Assembly: GCA_963930775.1 (NCBI GenBank)
Contig: OZ005700.1
Location: 6,334,609 to 6,398,608 of the forward strand
Direction of reading: 5' to 3'
Origin: Cliona cf. orientalis
Lineage: Eukaryota > Porifera > Demospongiae > Clionaida > Clionaidae
Length of the DNA: 64,000 bases
Below the pieces are notes generated by a model. The model was not told the DNA's origin. It made no database searches and saw only the letters and a program-made list of their open reading frames with translations. Made by a program: the position numbers and the translations under genes. Shown one piece after another: positions 1 through 11,360 of this stretch; positions within the stretch are counted from its first letter, which is position 1; every line of letters starts with the position of its first letter.

Positions 1-1
1 C

Positions 2-2096
2 CACGAAGATCGTATGAAGCGCAAGATGAACAAGAGTCAGACAAAACGTGCAACCACTACTAGCTCAGCAGCGGCAGATACTTCAAAGCCGCAAGCACAG
101 AGCTCCAACCAAAAGTCTACAGAAGATGCTGGCTATTCACCTGCACCGGGTGGATTTTCAAAGGGCAGCACACACACTGCATCAAACATTACATCCGGTA
201 ATTACACGTAGGTAGTTTACATGCTATTGTGTGAGTCTAGGTGTGCGTATGTGTGCATGTATTTGTGATATCTTAATACCCTGCACACGTGCACATGCAC
301 AAGGGTTAAGCAATCGATTTGCATATAGTTTATGTTATGGATCTTGTGTTTGGCACCGACTTATTAATTAGAGTGCGCGAGAAATAGCAGGATGCACATG
401 CAACACACGCGGAGTATGTGCTCTAGAGAGCTCTAGTTAGTGCATGAAATGAAATAGCATAATAATAGCTATACTTAACACTGGGTATTAAAATCTCTAC
501 AGGAACATACAGAATAACTCTGGAAGAGAACGAGACCACAGATGAACTAGATCTTCATGGATCGTTCAACCTTGTCCTAGCCCCCACTACTCTGACCATA
601 GCTGACGTCAACACGGGAAAGCCAATCTACAAGTGGAACTATAAGTTCCTCAAGAGCTTCGGAAAGCAGTCGGGAAGGTTCAACTTTGAGGTCGGCAAAA
701 CACCTCAAGGAGGTACCGGTACCTACAGGTGCATAACCACCTGCTCCAAGGAGATATTTGGAGTGGTGAATCGCAACATCAAGATCATCCGAGAGCGGTT
801 GGAGACTGCTAGGAGGGAGCAACAGCCAAAGCAGCAGCAGCCACGTCGACCAGACAGGCGCTCTGGGGTAGCGGATGACACTGTTCCAGGGAAGTACCGT
901 AGCAGTCAGAACATGGAGGGAGGAGGAGCCGCCATCGGAGAACCTATAGAGCAACAAGCACAGCCTAACCGAGAAGCCAAACTAACTGAACAAGATGTGG
1001 CCAATAATTACTCACTGGCAGGACAAGGGGAAGAAGACATTGCTGCTCTCTACGCAAAAGTTCAGAAACCTCCAAAAGGTAATATAACCTTCAAGCACTC
1101 AATGTGTTGATATAGGATTCCCCACACTGTCCTGGTAACTACACCCTCCCAAATGATTTTAGTTATCCCTGTATGTGTTCTTTTTTGAGTGGATTCAAAG
1201 CATTAGTGAAAGCATTTATTGACTACAAGGCTATGAATATGCCTTCCATTGATTCACCAACAGGTGGTGCCCCACCCACCTCACCATTTGAGCCTCAACA
1301 GAAACAGGGAGAGCAGCAAACCAGTCCAGCAGCAGCACAGCAGCAAGCTTCTGCTCAATCAACCAATCGATTCTCCTACGACGACACCCTGGATACTCGA
1401 GACAGCGCTCTCATTCAGTTGGACGGACCACTTCTGGATGTTGAAGCATTAAGTCCCAAAAAGCCTGCTCCAGACTTGAGCAATATCATGGATCTTGAAC
1501 TGAACAATGACTTCTTCTCAAAGACAGCCAGTACAGCAGCTACTGGCGTTGATCCATGGGGAGGTGGTGGAGCAGCGCAGACATTGGGTAATATGGGCAT
1601 GCAGAGCAGCAACCCATGGGGCGCTGGTGGTGGACAACAGTTTGGTGGTGGTGGGCAACAGTTAGGTGGCGGTGGTGGGCAACAGTTTGGTGGTGGTGGC
1701 ACTGGGCAACAGTTTGGAGGCGGTGGTGGGCAACAGTTTGGAGGCGGTGGTGGGCAACAGTTTGGAGGCGGTGGTGGGCAACAGTTTGGAGGCGGCGATG
1801 GGCAACAGTATGGAGGCGGCGGTGGGCAGCAGTACGGTGGTGGTGGGCAGCAGTTTGGTGGGTATGGAGGGGGATTTGTACAGCCAGCTGGTGGAGGATA
1901 TGGAAAGTCCACTATGTACGGGAGACCTGCACAGCAAGGGCAGTGGGGTATGGGCGGTCAGCAGCAGTCTGCTGCATTTGGACGTCAAGCAGCAGCAGCT
2001 CAGGCTCCAGCCCAGACCCAACCCCAGGCACCACAGAAGGCCCTCTCTCAGCAGGAATTCGACCAGCTCTGGGAAGAACTCAACACCAACTTCTAG
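2..2096 (+). CDS. DOK/IRS-type PTB-domain adaptor, 3' part (5' end outside window)
   Basis: Inferred exons are <2-197, 503-1078 and 1264-2096; splice phases agree. The first exon stays open to the window edge, so upstream exons are probably missing. Exon 2 encodes an IRS-type phosphotyrosine-binding fold: a strand TYRITLEEN, a KWNYKFLKSFG segment, then a NFEVGK strand and a helix ending in KEIFGVV. This is the pattern of DOK, IRS and FRS2 proteins, which dock on NPxY motifs of activated receptors. Tyrosine motifs follow (NNYSLAG, ALYAKVQ) and could recruit SH2 proteins once phosphorylated. Exon 3 has DPWG and NPWG motifs, a tandem Gly-Gln-Gln-Phe repeat (about 1625-1870) and the C-terminus QEFDQLWEELNTNF. 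A PH domain, expected upstream in DOK proteins, cannot be checked. The family call is fairly sure; DOK versus FRS versus IRS is not. Confidence 0.72.
1620..1875 (+). repeat. Coding minisatellite, Gly-rich QQFGGGG repeat
   Basis: About twelve tandem copies of a roughly 21-bp unit (variants of ggcggtggtgggcaacagttt) lie in frame inside the last exon of the PTB adaptor and encode GGGGQQF/Y repeats. The units are near-identical, so length polymorphism and assembly collapse are likely. The antisense strand is open across the repeat (Cys-Pro-rich reading), but this is a by-product of codon periodicity. Confidence 0.85.
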
Positions 2097-2284
2097 ACAA
2101 TGTATTACCCATAGCACTAGCTATAATTATTATGATACTCTGTATACATATGCCATGCATCACCTGATTTGATATTGTTTAGCAACACATTATTGTTATT
2201 ATATATAAAATTTTCTTGGGTTTGTTTTTGTATCCTATTTACTAAACTTAATATTGTTAGTATTGTGTTTATAATGTATCTGTA

Positions 2285-2374
2285 TTTCCTGATGAAATCG
2301 AACCTTCTTGGCTTTCTTGCATGGATACCTGATTAGCTATTATAATATGGGTGTAGACAGCAGGGAGGGCTGAG

Positions 2375-2406
<32 letters not shown>

Positions 2407-2795
2407 ATTTTCAGGCTCTATTGACTTTTATCAGAATTTTGCACTACTGCATTGATGATAATTTCTCCTAAAAAGTGAATTTTTATGACATTTTTAATAA
2501 CAGCTAGGGCAGAAAATTTTCGTGCACTTCGCATGCAATGATCATCAAGCCCCCCACCCCCCCCCTCCCACATTGCAAATCGTGTCTACGCCCATATACA
2601 ATTACCCACTAATTGCATTTACTTGCAATTGGTTTGGATCCAGGTGCCTTGAAGGGGCTGCGGCACCCAGACTAACAATAATTAATTCAGGATTTATTCT
2701 GGGTGTTTTTCTTTATCGATTCAGGTGTTGTCTCATTTGGTGATGATAACAATGCTGTTGGAATTATTAATTATTTTTAGCTGCTTTAACTCGTG
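2285..2795 (-). pseudogene. Decayed copy of the 3' part of the coiled-coil gene at 12.8-15.2 kb
   Basis: Three blocks match the intact gene in the same order and orientation. 2290-2318 matches its terminal exon (12780-12808). 2629-2650 matches the 3' end of its long exon (12878-12899). 2689-2790 matches the 5' end of that exon (about 13560-13680). About 650 bp of exon are missing between the last two blocks, a poly-C run is inserted, and frameshifts and stops are present. It lies immediately 3' of the intact PTB adaptor gene, mirroring the arrangement of the second copy. Confidence 0.75.
2377..2405. repeat. Poly-C tract
   Basis: A run of about 29 C residues in intergenic DNA. Similar G or C homopolymers occur at 11806-11825, 14503-14518, 23386-23404, 27951-27981, 37990-37999, 39491-39500, 40096-40105 and 42963-42979. 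Lengths are likely unreliable in the assembly. Confidence 0.9.
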
Positions 2796-3479
2796 CATAC
2801 ATAATTATCATGCATTGGAAGGGGACTAAAAGGAAGGATAAATAAAGGGCAATCTCAGCCGCTTTGCCTCTTTGCTTATCTGCAGTTGCAATTATTAAAC
2901 TTAGAACTCTGGCTTGTGGCCATGCACCCTTAGAAAGAGTAATGGAACACTGTCTTCCAAGTGTGCATTTATCTATATCTCTGGGCCCTGGTTTCTAAAT
3001 GCCAAATATGCAACAGTTGGGTGCAGCAGCTGCAGGGCTCTTGACATATAAAATCGAAGTACACTATATCTGTCTATGCTAGTTTTTTTAAGCTTTCGAA
3101 ATCATTAGAATCAAATGAATAATCAATTGGCTAGAGAGGCCTTACACATGCTAACTTTCAGAGTATATATAGGTGTATAGATTTTACAGCTATACGGTTA
3201 CCGGTCCCTTCCCTCCTCCTCCAGCTGATTAATGAATAGTATATCAATGAAGTACAAGATATATTATATATACTTCAGAGTAGCAGCTAGCATGAAGTAG
3301 TAGCTAATAATACTATATCAGATTCTCTGTCATGACAAGGTTTTCTATTGCGCAAGAATATGGTTCAGTATGTTTTACATTAAGGTTAATTTTATTGTGT
3401 AAAGTGCATGATATTAAATCTTTGGTTAGCTACACTCAAGTTCCTGTACAATAAATCACATATGGATAAATTTAATTTC
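2796..3479. other. Intergenic region, no gene seen
   Basis: AT-rich sequence between the decayed coiled-coil copy and the end of the ankyrin-Roc-COR gene. No exon with matching splice signals or conserved protein was found. A terminal exon of the ankyrin gene could lie here if the GT donor at 3518 is used, but none was recognised. Confidence 0.5.
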
Positions 3480-6400
3480 TCAACATACTATAATTATACA
3501 TGCATGGACTGAACTAACCTTAGGAACTCTCCCGTGAAAGATGCTAAACTCATCAAACAAATCACGAAGATGCTCATACAAAATTGGACTATTTAACTTC
3601 CCGATCATCTCTTTGAACTGTTTGATATTTCTCGGTTGAGTATCTAGTTCACTTTCATTGAACAAACTGGAGAGGATATCATCTGGAACATTTTTACTAG
3701 CTTCATCAGGGTCAAATAATGATCGTAGTGTTGTTTCATCAATTCCGGTGTATGGCTCAAAGCAGAGCAAATCTTGATTGATGAGATGGTACTGAAATAA
3801 ATCATCCTGAACATACTTCACACCTTTGATTACGGCAGTAGCAATGTCTTTCACTGCTACCTTCTTGACAGGTTCGTTTAACAATCCTCTTTCATCTAAA
3901 CTCGGATTACACATTACATATTCATTTGCTTTCGTTGCTGAGGAATGTTTGGCTTTTGCTTTATGCACTTCTTTCAGTACAGCTGAGCGTAACCTAACAG
4001 CTTCTAGCTCTGTGTCTTTGAAGCAACGAACAAGAACAATCACCGTTTGATTTTGATTTGTCACTTCAACAAGCACTTCAACTCCTGAAGCACTCCAACA
4101 AACACCATTCTTCCAAACGATACACCTTCTATGTAAAATAATATTTGGCATGCTGGTGGCTGCAAACTGAAACGTCAACTGTAGAAGAAGCACTTGGAGA
4201 AATAATGTATTAAAAAAGTTATCTTGTGTGCATTCTAAGGACCATCCTGAACAAAAGCTGTATTTATCATCATGTTTCCATTGTAACTTTCGTTTTTCTC
4301 TTGTTTCATTTACCATTCCTGGGAAAAAGAAATAGTCAACAACGTCACATGAGCCATCATGAACACTTGTATTAATTTTCATTGCAAATTGTGGATCTCC
4401 ACGAGTAGAAAGACCTGCTTTCTGTTCTCCTGTCGAATTTGTTGCTCCATTCTCTATCAGCTCGAGTACTTGTCTATCTTCAATCTTTTTACAAAATTCT
4501 GAGTAAACAAGAAACTGCTGAAGCATTTCATATTCAATATTAGGGAACATCGCTTTGATTTCCTTGGATGATAGTACACCAACGTTTGATTCAATTGAAG
4601 GATAACTACGAGTTTCAAAGTCTTTGCCGGCAAACAGTAACCCATGCACTTCATGGAATATCAAGCTCTGTGCTTTGGGTGTTAATATCCAAAAATCATG
4701 TGACTCACTTTCCAGACCAATCAGGAGGATGTGCTGCATATGATGCATAGTTGTGAGCAGCTCTATTACCGTACTTCTTGTGAGCTTCCACTTTCCAAGC
4801 TTTTCTAAAAATTCAGAAAATTTCACCGGCTTGTCGGGATAATGTTCATAGAGGTGAGAGAAGATTAGATGGCATCGATTATCCAAATCGGAATATTTCT
4901 CCAGTTTATCAGTACTCATTATCAGCAACATTTCCACTTTCTGCAGCTCATCATCCGCCTCACAGCAATTAAGGAGAATAGGATATTCAACGAGGTTAAT
5001 AGAGTCAGACATTCGTTCCATAGTTTGGTTTAGTGAATGCTTCATTTTCCTGTGCAAGTCTTTTGAGCTTGAATACTTGTCAACATGACTGCCAATAACA
5101 ATAACTTCCGGCTTTCGTCCAGAAATGCAAGAGATCTGACAGTTTTGAATGAATTTTGTCCAATAGATCAATTGTTTCAGCTTATCTGGGGCTGTGATAT
5201 CCACAACAATAACAAATAAAATAGGAGAATCCTCCTGGAATTCTGAAAATGATATTCGATTTTGCAAGAGAATCGAGTGAGTACTGTGAAACTCTGGATG
5301 CCCAGCGAAGTCATAAAAAAGAACACGTAGTGAACGTTCCTTCACCACTCTAAATTCAGATATCTCAATACCAGCAGTACGTTCACATTTTCCATCAAAT
5401 TGTCCAATTGATGGTTGATTCAGTTGATCCCAGCTGTAGGTTTTAGTTAATGACTTGAGCAAGGTTGTTTTTCCTGCCATGGAGTTGCCAAGAACAAGAG
5501 CTGTTACTGTGAGATTCAGAGGATGTTTGGCTTTTACTGCGTTAAATATGTCAGTTAAGTGCTTAACTCTTCTAGTATCTGGTACATCCTTTGGATCAGC
5601 TCCATTCATAACTAGGAGATTGATTAATTCTCTGTTTGACAAGTAATAGAGTGGAGTATGTCCATACTTGTTTTTAATGGATATTGCCTTTCCACACTTT
5701 CCACTCTCAATTAGTTCTTTAATCATAACATGATCCGATTTAAAACAAGCAAGGTGAAGTGGAGTGTTACCCTCTTCATTCTGTATATTCAAGTCACAAT
5801 CAGAAAATTCTAGTCCATCACTTCTGAACAAAATATCAGGCCGAAAGTGAACAATAGAGTTACCGAATGAATCACGAAGCTTCAAAGAGTATTTATGCTC
5901 AGCAATGAAAGCAAGTAAGTCATCCATTGAGCACCAGCCGGTATGGTACATGGAGTGAAGCAGAGGAAGTTCAATGGTTATTGGGTTGACTGGAGGATGC
6001 ATAACATAGCTACTAATATATTTTTGATCAGTAGAAACCTTCTTGCCAATCTGTAGAGACATAACGGCTTCCTTTGGATTGCAGAAGCCTCTGGAGATTA
6101 GTCCTTGAATTAATGTTATGTTTTTGTGTTTTAAAAGGTAGTACACTGGAGAAAGTCCACGCCCGTCCAATGTGTGAGCACTACAGCCTTGTTCACATAA
6201 GAGGTATACCGTGTCACATATTATTTGATCAGGATCACTCATGCATGTATAATGAAGAGCAGTCTGACCCTTACGGTCAACAGCTGTTGGGTCACACATC
6301 TTTCGTTCAACAAGTAACTTAACTGCATTCATAAAAGTGCAACGAGCTGCAGCATGAAGGAGTGTTTCTCCCCTGTTACTTTCAGAACAAATATTTTTAA

Positions 6401-8936
6401 TTTGCTCCGCTGTCAGTGGACAGTCTGCTAAACATAAAAGAATTTTTCTCACCAATTCTTGGTCCCTGCTCATTCCTGAGCTAGCACGTGTTATCAAAAG
6501 ATGAAGAGGGGTATGTCCACCTTTATTCTTTATACAGAGTACTGAAACAATTTCCGTGTATTGGAAGTGTTCCAAGAAGGTTTTAAACGAAGAGGTAGTG
6601 ATTACAAACAAACTTAGATTCTCAACGACTTCATTAATCAGATAATGAAAAGCATTATTACCTTTTTCATCCTGCAAAGCCACTGCCTTGCTGATGCATT
6701 CGTGTGATAAATGGGGGCATTTTAGCAACAACTGGATGTACTCTATTGTACATGAAAGGTGCAAAGGACTTTCCTTCTCGTCATTCTGTATGCACAGCGC
6801 TTTTGACACTCCTTCTGTCAATTCTTTATTGTTTAATAAGTACTTTAAGATTAATGACCTTGGCCGTTTAAAGGCTAAATGCAATGGAGTGTTACAGTGC
6901 ACATCAATGGAATGAAGTAATTTGTTCAACCTATCAAGATTCAAATACTTTGACAAGCAATGTAGTATTTGAACCCCGTCACGTTCAATAATAAAGTCAA
7001 GTGGAGTGAATCCAAAGGCATTCTTTCTTTCGAGCATTTGATTAGCTTCTATCTCCTCACTTAACATTTCTATCATTTCTGGGTTAATCTGCTGACGTAG
7101 GCACATCTGATGAAGAATTGTATTTCTATTTTTGTCAGTGTCAGTGCTCTTACAAACTCCAGACTTGAGCAACTTTTTCACTATCTCGATGCTTCCACGT
7201 CTGCAGGCAATGTATATTAAATTTTGATATGAATAAGAAGCACCATCATGGCTTATACCTCCACTGATTTCTTTGTTTTCAATCAGAAAGTCAATAATTG
7301 CTTGAGACTCATGGTAGCAAGCAATACTGAGCATTGTTCTTCCAAGGTTATGCAAGTCATTCAGTGGTACACTGATTCCCTCAGCTAGCAATAATTTAAG
7401 AATGTCAAGTTGATCATTTCGACAGGCTATGTGAGCTGGTGTTTCTTTGGTGATATGATTCACCATTAATCGTGTACATCCAGATTGTGCGACTAATTTT
7501 TGTACAATTTCAATGCTTCCTAGCCGACAAGCATTGAACAATGGTGTGTCTCCAAACTTGTCAACAGCATCTAGTGAGCAAGTATACTGCTGATCATTCA
7601 GAAGGGCAAGAGCAAAATCTGGACGATGACAACAGCAAGCCAAATGAAGTGGAGTTTCACTAGTGTCAGCAGTTTTAACATTGAAGCTGACATTGTCTTT
7701 GGAAAATAGGAAAATGAAGATTTCCATTCGGTTATGCTTGATAGCCAAGGTCAGTGGAGTGTGGCCGCAATTATTGTAAATATCAACATTACATCCACTT
7801 GCAACCAACAATTGCACAATGTCTAACCATCCCCACTCGCAGGCCACATGTAGCGGTGTGTTTCCATGCTTATTCTGGGCATTTATGTCACACTGAAGCT
7901 GTCCTATAGCGAGTTTCACTAACTCTAACTTGCCAGAAACACATGCAAAATGCAAAAGCGTACCATGATCGGTATTCAAGTGGCTTACAAAATCGTGGTA
8001 GAGATCTGCAGACTTTGAAATTAGCTTCTTTATGAGCGCTTCATTACCGCTTAGCATGGCGGCATGCAATGGTGAGTGTGCATATTCTACACAATTACAG
8101 TGATTGTATGGCTTAAGCGTCAATGTTTCAATGGCTTCTGGAGATGGTTCCTGACTGGGGCAAAGACCGATCGTATTTGTTAAATATGTCACAATATTGG
8201 TCCTGTTTAGTCTGCAGGCAGCCTCAAGAATCAAACCATAAAGTAACGCTTCCTGTGAATTATTGATTGGGGTAAGTTTCACTAATTCATCCAGAAATAG
8301 TTTGAGGGTGTCAAGATTGTCACCACAACATGAAGCAGCGAAATGTATGTGCTTAAAATCTGTCTTTTGCATTCTTAGATTGGACTCAAATATCTTACAT
8401 AATACACTCAATGTATAGTCATGAAACAAGCTCAATTTTGTGTTTTCATCAAATTTAAGGCACATGCGTGCGTATGTGAACCTCGTCATCGGTACACTCT
8501 GAGATGAAGCAGCTGTTTGGAACATATGCAATGAAAATTCATCAGGCATTTCAGCTGGATGAGGTAGATGAAGAGGCTGAAATGCACCTACATATGTGTA
8601 CCCCCCAATTTGAAAGAAGTAAGCAAGAATGTGCAGATGTTTGAATTTGCAGGCTAAATGGCAAGACGTTAAGGAATCGTGATCAACTTCAAGAGGGCAT
8701 AGCCGATATACTTCAACAAGAGAACGGACAATATCAAGTAGGCCATGTTTACAAGCAACGTGAAGTAAAGTCTCCTGCCGTTCATTTCTAATCGACCTAG
8801 GATCATGGTGACTGGATAAAATTAATTCTCGTAGCCGATTGCGATCATTTTGTTCTACAGCCGAGAATAGTTGTAACTCCACAGATTCAACGTGAACACA
8901 GGATTGCTTTGGTTCAATATCTCCTGATTTTGACAT
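3480..8936 (-). CDS. Ankyrin-repeat Roc-COR GTPase (Roco-like, no kinase)
   Basis: One open frame of 1,818 residues, ATG at 8936. Residues ~50-1130 are ankyrin repeats, well over twenty, with TPLHLAC-type helices. Residues ~1145-1300 form a Roc-type GTPase: P-loop GNSMAGKTT (~1150), switch II DFAGHPEF (~1210), and SHVD (~1283) in place of NKxD. Residues ~1310-1530 resemble a COR region. The C-terminal ~250 residues are unassigned. No kinase or LRR domain is present, so the order is ANK-Roc-COR as in the middle of DAPK1. Roco proteins act as GTP-regulated scaffolds; a role here in sensing or death signalling is inference. A possible donor (CCTAAG then GTTAGT at 3518) suggests the real C-terminus may lie on a further exon. 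Absence of introns over 5.4 kb is unusual for this locus. Confidence 0.85.
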   Translation of the reverse strand: MSKSGDIEPKQSCVHVESVELQLFSAVEQNDRNRLRELILSSHHDPRSIRNERQETLLHVACKHGLLDIVRSLVEVYRLCPLEVDHDSLTSCHLACKFKHLHILAYFFQIGGYTYVGAFQPLHLPHPAEMPDEFSLHMFQTAASSQSVPMTRFTYARMCLKFDENTKLSLFHDYTLSVLCKIFESNLRMQKTDFKHIHFAASCCGDNLDTLKLFLDELVKLTPINNSQEALLYGLILEAACRLNRTNIVTYLTNTIGLCPSQEPSPEAIETLTLKPYNHCNCVEYAHSPLHAAMLSGNEALIKKLISKSADLYHDFVSHLNTDHGTLLHFACVSGKLELVKLAIGQLQCDINAQNKHGNTPLHVACEWGWLDIVQLLVASGCNVDIYNNCGHTPLTLAIKHNRMEIFIFLFSKDNVSFNVKTADTSETPLHLACCCHRPDFALALLNDQQYTCSLDAVDKFGDTPLFNACRLGSIEIVQKLVAQSGCTRLMVNHITKETPAHIACRNDQLDILKLLLAEGISVPLNDLHNLGRTMLSIACYHESQAIIDFLIENKEISGGISHDGASYSYQNLIYIACRRGSIEIVKKLLKSGVCKSTDTDKNRNTILHQMCLRQQINPEMIEMLSEEIEANQMLERKNAFGFTPLDFIIERDGVQILHCLSKYLNLDRLNKLLHSIDVHCNTPLHLAFKRPRSLILKYLLNNKELTEGVSKALCIQNDEKESPLHLSCTIEYIQLLLKCPHLSHECISKAVALQDEKGNNAFHYLINEVVENLSLFVITTSSFKTFLEHFQYTEIVSVLCIKNKGGHTPLHLLITRASSGMSRDQELVRKILLCLADCPLTAEQIKNICSESNRGETLLHAAARCTFMNAVKLLVERKMCDPTAVDRKGQTALHYTCMSDPDQIICDTVYLLCEQGCSAHTLDGRGLSPVYYLLKHKNITLIQGLISRGFCNPKEAVMSLQIGKKVSTDQKYISSYVMHPPVNPITIELPLLHSMYHTGWCSMDDLLAFIAEHKYSLKLRDSFGNSIVHFRPDILFRSDGLEFSDCDLNIQNEEGNTPLHLACFKSDHVMIKELIESGKCGKAISIKNKYGHTPLYYLSNRELINLLVMNGADPKDVPDTRRVKHLTDIFNAVKAKHPLNLTVTALVLGNSMAGKTTLLKSLTKTYSWDQLNQPSIGQFDGKCERTAGIEISEFRVVKERSLRVLFYDFAGHPEFHSTHSILLQNRISFSEFQEDSPILFVIVVDITAPDKLKQLIYWTKFIQNCQISCISGRKPEVIVIGSHVDKYSSSKDLHRKMKHSLNQTMERMSDSINLVEYPILLNCCEADDELQKVEMLLIMSTDKLEKYSDLDNRCHLIFSHLYEHYPDKPVKFSEFLEKLGKWKLTRSTVIELLTTMHHMQHILLIGLESESHDFWILTPKAQSLIFHEVHGLLFAGKDFETRSYPSIESNVGVLSSKEIKAMFPNIEYEMLQQFLVYSEFCKKIEDRQVLELIENGATNSTGEQKAGLSTRGDPQFAMKINTSVHDGSCDVVDYFFFPGMVNETREKRKLQWKHDDKYSFCSGWSLECTQDNFFNTLFLQVLLLQLTFQFAATSMPNIILHRRCIVWKNGVCWSASGVEVLVEVTNQNQTVIVLVRCFKDTELEAVRLRSAVLKEVHKAKAKHSSATKANEYVMCNPSLDERGLLNEPVKKVAVKDIATAVIKGVKYVQDDLFQYHLINQDLLCFEPYTGIDETTLRSLFDPDEASKNVPDDILSSLFNESELDTQPRNIKQFKEMIGKLNSPILYEHLRDLFDEFSIFHGRVPKVSSVHACIIIVC

Positions 8937-10101
8937 TTTTGGTGAAAATTCAGTAGACTAATGCCTACTGCTCAACAATTTCTGAATCAGTTGCAAGTAT
9001 ATTATTATTTTTAACTGCTGTCTACCAATGATTGTGGTAGCTATATTATGAAGCGTTTCTTCAGAGCAGTATGCAATCACAATAGAGCTCGAGATCAAGG
9101 AGTTACCTGCTAATAATAGTATGTACACCGGAACCACTGAAGAGTATATCAGGTATAATAGTCCATGAGATAGTGTGTATTAATAATTATTTTATTCAGA
9201 AAACAAAGTTATTTACGTAAATGCTGGCGTGCAGATTGACACATAATATAGAGCAGCAGTAGTAGGGAAAATCTTTGAAGATCTCTAGAATTTTGACTCA
9301 CTGTTGAGAAAGTCCAATAAAGATAAATTATAGGAGAGATTAGTAGCAGCTGAAAAGAGACGCTTGCTTCCCAATTGATATGTACACCTATAATAATAAT
9401 GTAAGATGATACGTAGCTGACAGAGTCAGGGCTTTGCTTCCTAAACCAGTTCATGTCTGATGATTTTTACATGAAAGAACTTACCTTTAAACTTGAAGTC
9501 TAGCTTTAGTGGTGCAAGTGTTAAAAGTAAAGTGCATCAAATTTGTGGGTGGGGCTGCACTGCCGCTGACTTGCAATCCAACTTGCTTTGAACTGTCGGG
9601 CCAACTCTATAATACATACGTGAACGAGAAACAAGGTGGAAGTTGATTATTGCTTCGACTTACGTTTACATATTATAATATATAGTGTAATAGTCTTACC
9701 TTTGGGTGTAGATAGACTAACCTAGTCCTTGTAAAAGAAACTGACAAGAAATTGAGGGAACGCCCCTAGCTCCCGCCCTCGGGTAGAACGAGCAGGAACG
9801 GGTCGTCAAGGCAAATTGTACAGCGTAGGCCCTAGCCAGCAATTGACGTGGATTCTTATCAGTTCAATAATCATGAGTTCCACCAAGAGTAGATCTGTTG
9901 TTTATTAATGCAAATGTTTTAGTAGCTACTTTCTAGTCACGTTTATGCAATTATTGTCCACAATACATGTCTATACATGCCAGTAGCTTGAACAACAAAA
10001 CAATCACATCAACTTCTAATCTATTAAAAAGTCCTCTACCACTACCACTTTAATACATTAGCACATGTCCAAAACTGAAATTTTCAGTACTGATCCGTTT
10101 T
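8937..10101. other. Intergenic region upstream of the ankyrin-Roc gene
   Basis: AT-rich sequence holding the presumed promoter of the ankyrin-Roc-COR gene and the 3' flank of the deaminase gene. A short GC-rich patch (about 9760-9810) is the only contrast. The 81-codon open frame at 9209-9454 has no supporting features. No gene seen. Confidence 0.5.
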
Positions 10102-10995
10102 TCATTTTCCCTTTTTCCCTTTCTTTGGTCCTGCTGTTTTCTTCTTATTTAGTGCATTAGAACATATCCGATGGTAATTCTTTAGCCCAGCCATCTTTTT
10201 GTATATGAAACTCACAACTTTCCTGGTTTCGTCGTACCTCCCATCATATAAAGCTGCACCAGTCATTTTACTAATAGCATCCTTGCATTCATCATTGGTG
10301 ATATACGTTTTAGCAAAATCACACCAGTCCCATGGAACTATCGTAAATCCATCATCCACAAGCATAGCAAGGCATTCTAAATTTACCTTTGTATTTCCAT
10401 TTCCTGTTTTTCCCTTTCCCCTATATGGGCGGGCAATGTGTATGGTCGGCTTTGGTTTATTATTGTATGCATTGTATAGCATCATGGCACAGTCTGGACA
10501 AGGAGCACTGGTCAAATAAAACTCGGTTGGAAGGCCACACTGTGCCGCCATATTGTCCTCTGCATGATTTCCACTCCCAGAAACATAGACGTGCCCTTTT
10601 GTATTCAATTTGGGGCACCTAGGAGCAAAGAGGTACGTCCTGGATGGAATATATTTGTCTTCAGGTTTGAACCATGCCTTTCCCTTGAATATGGTCATCA
10701 TGGAATCCAATTTTGAAAGAGTCAGATCTTGACTCCAGCCAGCTTTCTGTATACATTTTGTACTATCTGAGTACAAAATAATAAATATTTAATAATAACT
10801 CTATCATTAATAAGCTTACAGACCCATTGCATTAGCTATGAATTCTTGTCCAGCTGCAGCAGCCATTATGAATGATAGCTCTTCCATGGCATCAGTACCA
10901 TCCAATTCAACAGTGTGTCCTGCTACAGATGTACACACACTCACTGTACCTATGGCGACCAACATGACCAAAGAAAGCAGTCCCTTGCTCTGCAT
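10102..10995 (-). CDS. Secreted AID/APOBEC-like zinc deaminase
   Basis: Two exons, 10995-10824 and 10766-10102, joined across a 57-bp GT-AG intron to give 278 residues. The Met at 10995 begins a clear signal peptide: a Lys followed by a hydrophobic run (LLSLVMLVAIGTVSVC) and a small-residue cleavage region. An upstream in-frame Met at 11019 would bury this signal. The catalytic zinc motif is HAEDN (His125, Glu127) followed by APCPDC (Cys147, Cys150), the H-A-E / P-C-x2-C signature of cytidine deaminases of the AID/APOBEC-like superfamily. The C-terminus is strongly basic (KKGKKGK), suiting nucleic-acid binding. Secreted metazoan AID/APOBEC-like deaminases are known and have been linked to immunity; this protein fits that description, but the exact clade needs a profile search. 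A bacterial-type deaminase acquired by transfer is the alternative. Confidence 0.78.
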
Positions 10996-11360
10996 TTTGC
11001 TTGAATTGTTACAGATCAATCTAACCGTTGACTTGTTGATAATGTGTTAAAATTAATAATAGTATACTGAAAGTAGGAAAATAGCTTCCTACAATTATTA
11101 GTACTAGCTATTGAAGCACGTACAAGGAATTCTCTGAATAATTGTAGTAAATGAACATGCAATGGCCGGAATCAAATCGATTGTGAATCGATTGATAGTG
11201 ATAATATTATAATTATAGTGTATATCACATCTTTTACATGCAGTGTAAAAACTCGTAGATAGTTATGACTTGGAGCACAAGTCATAATATTATTTTGTTC
11301 CTGTAGCTATAGGTAGGCTGTAAGTTTCTGTAAATTTAATTATCAATCATGCATTTATGT

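Noticed and set aside
1415..1912. Antisense Cys-Pro-rich frame opposite the Gly-rich repeat
   Set aside because: Produced by the periodic repeat on the coding strand; no start context or domain.
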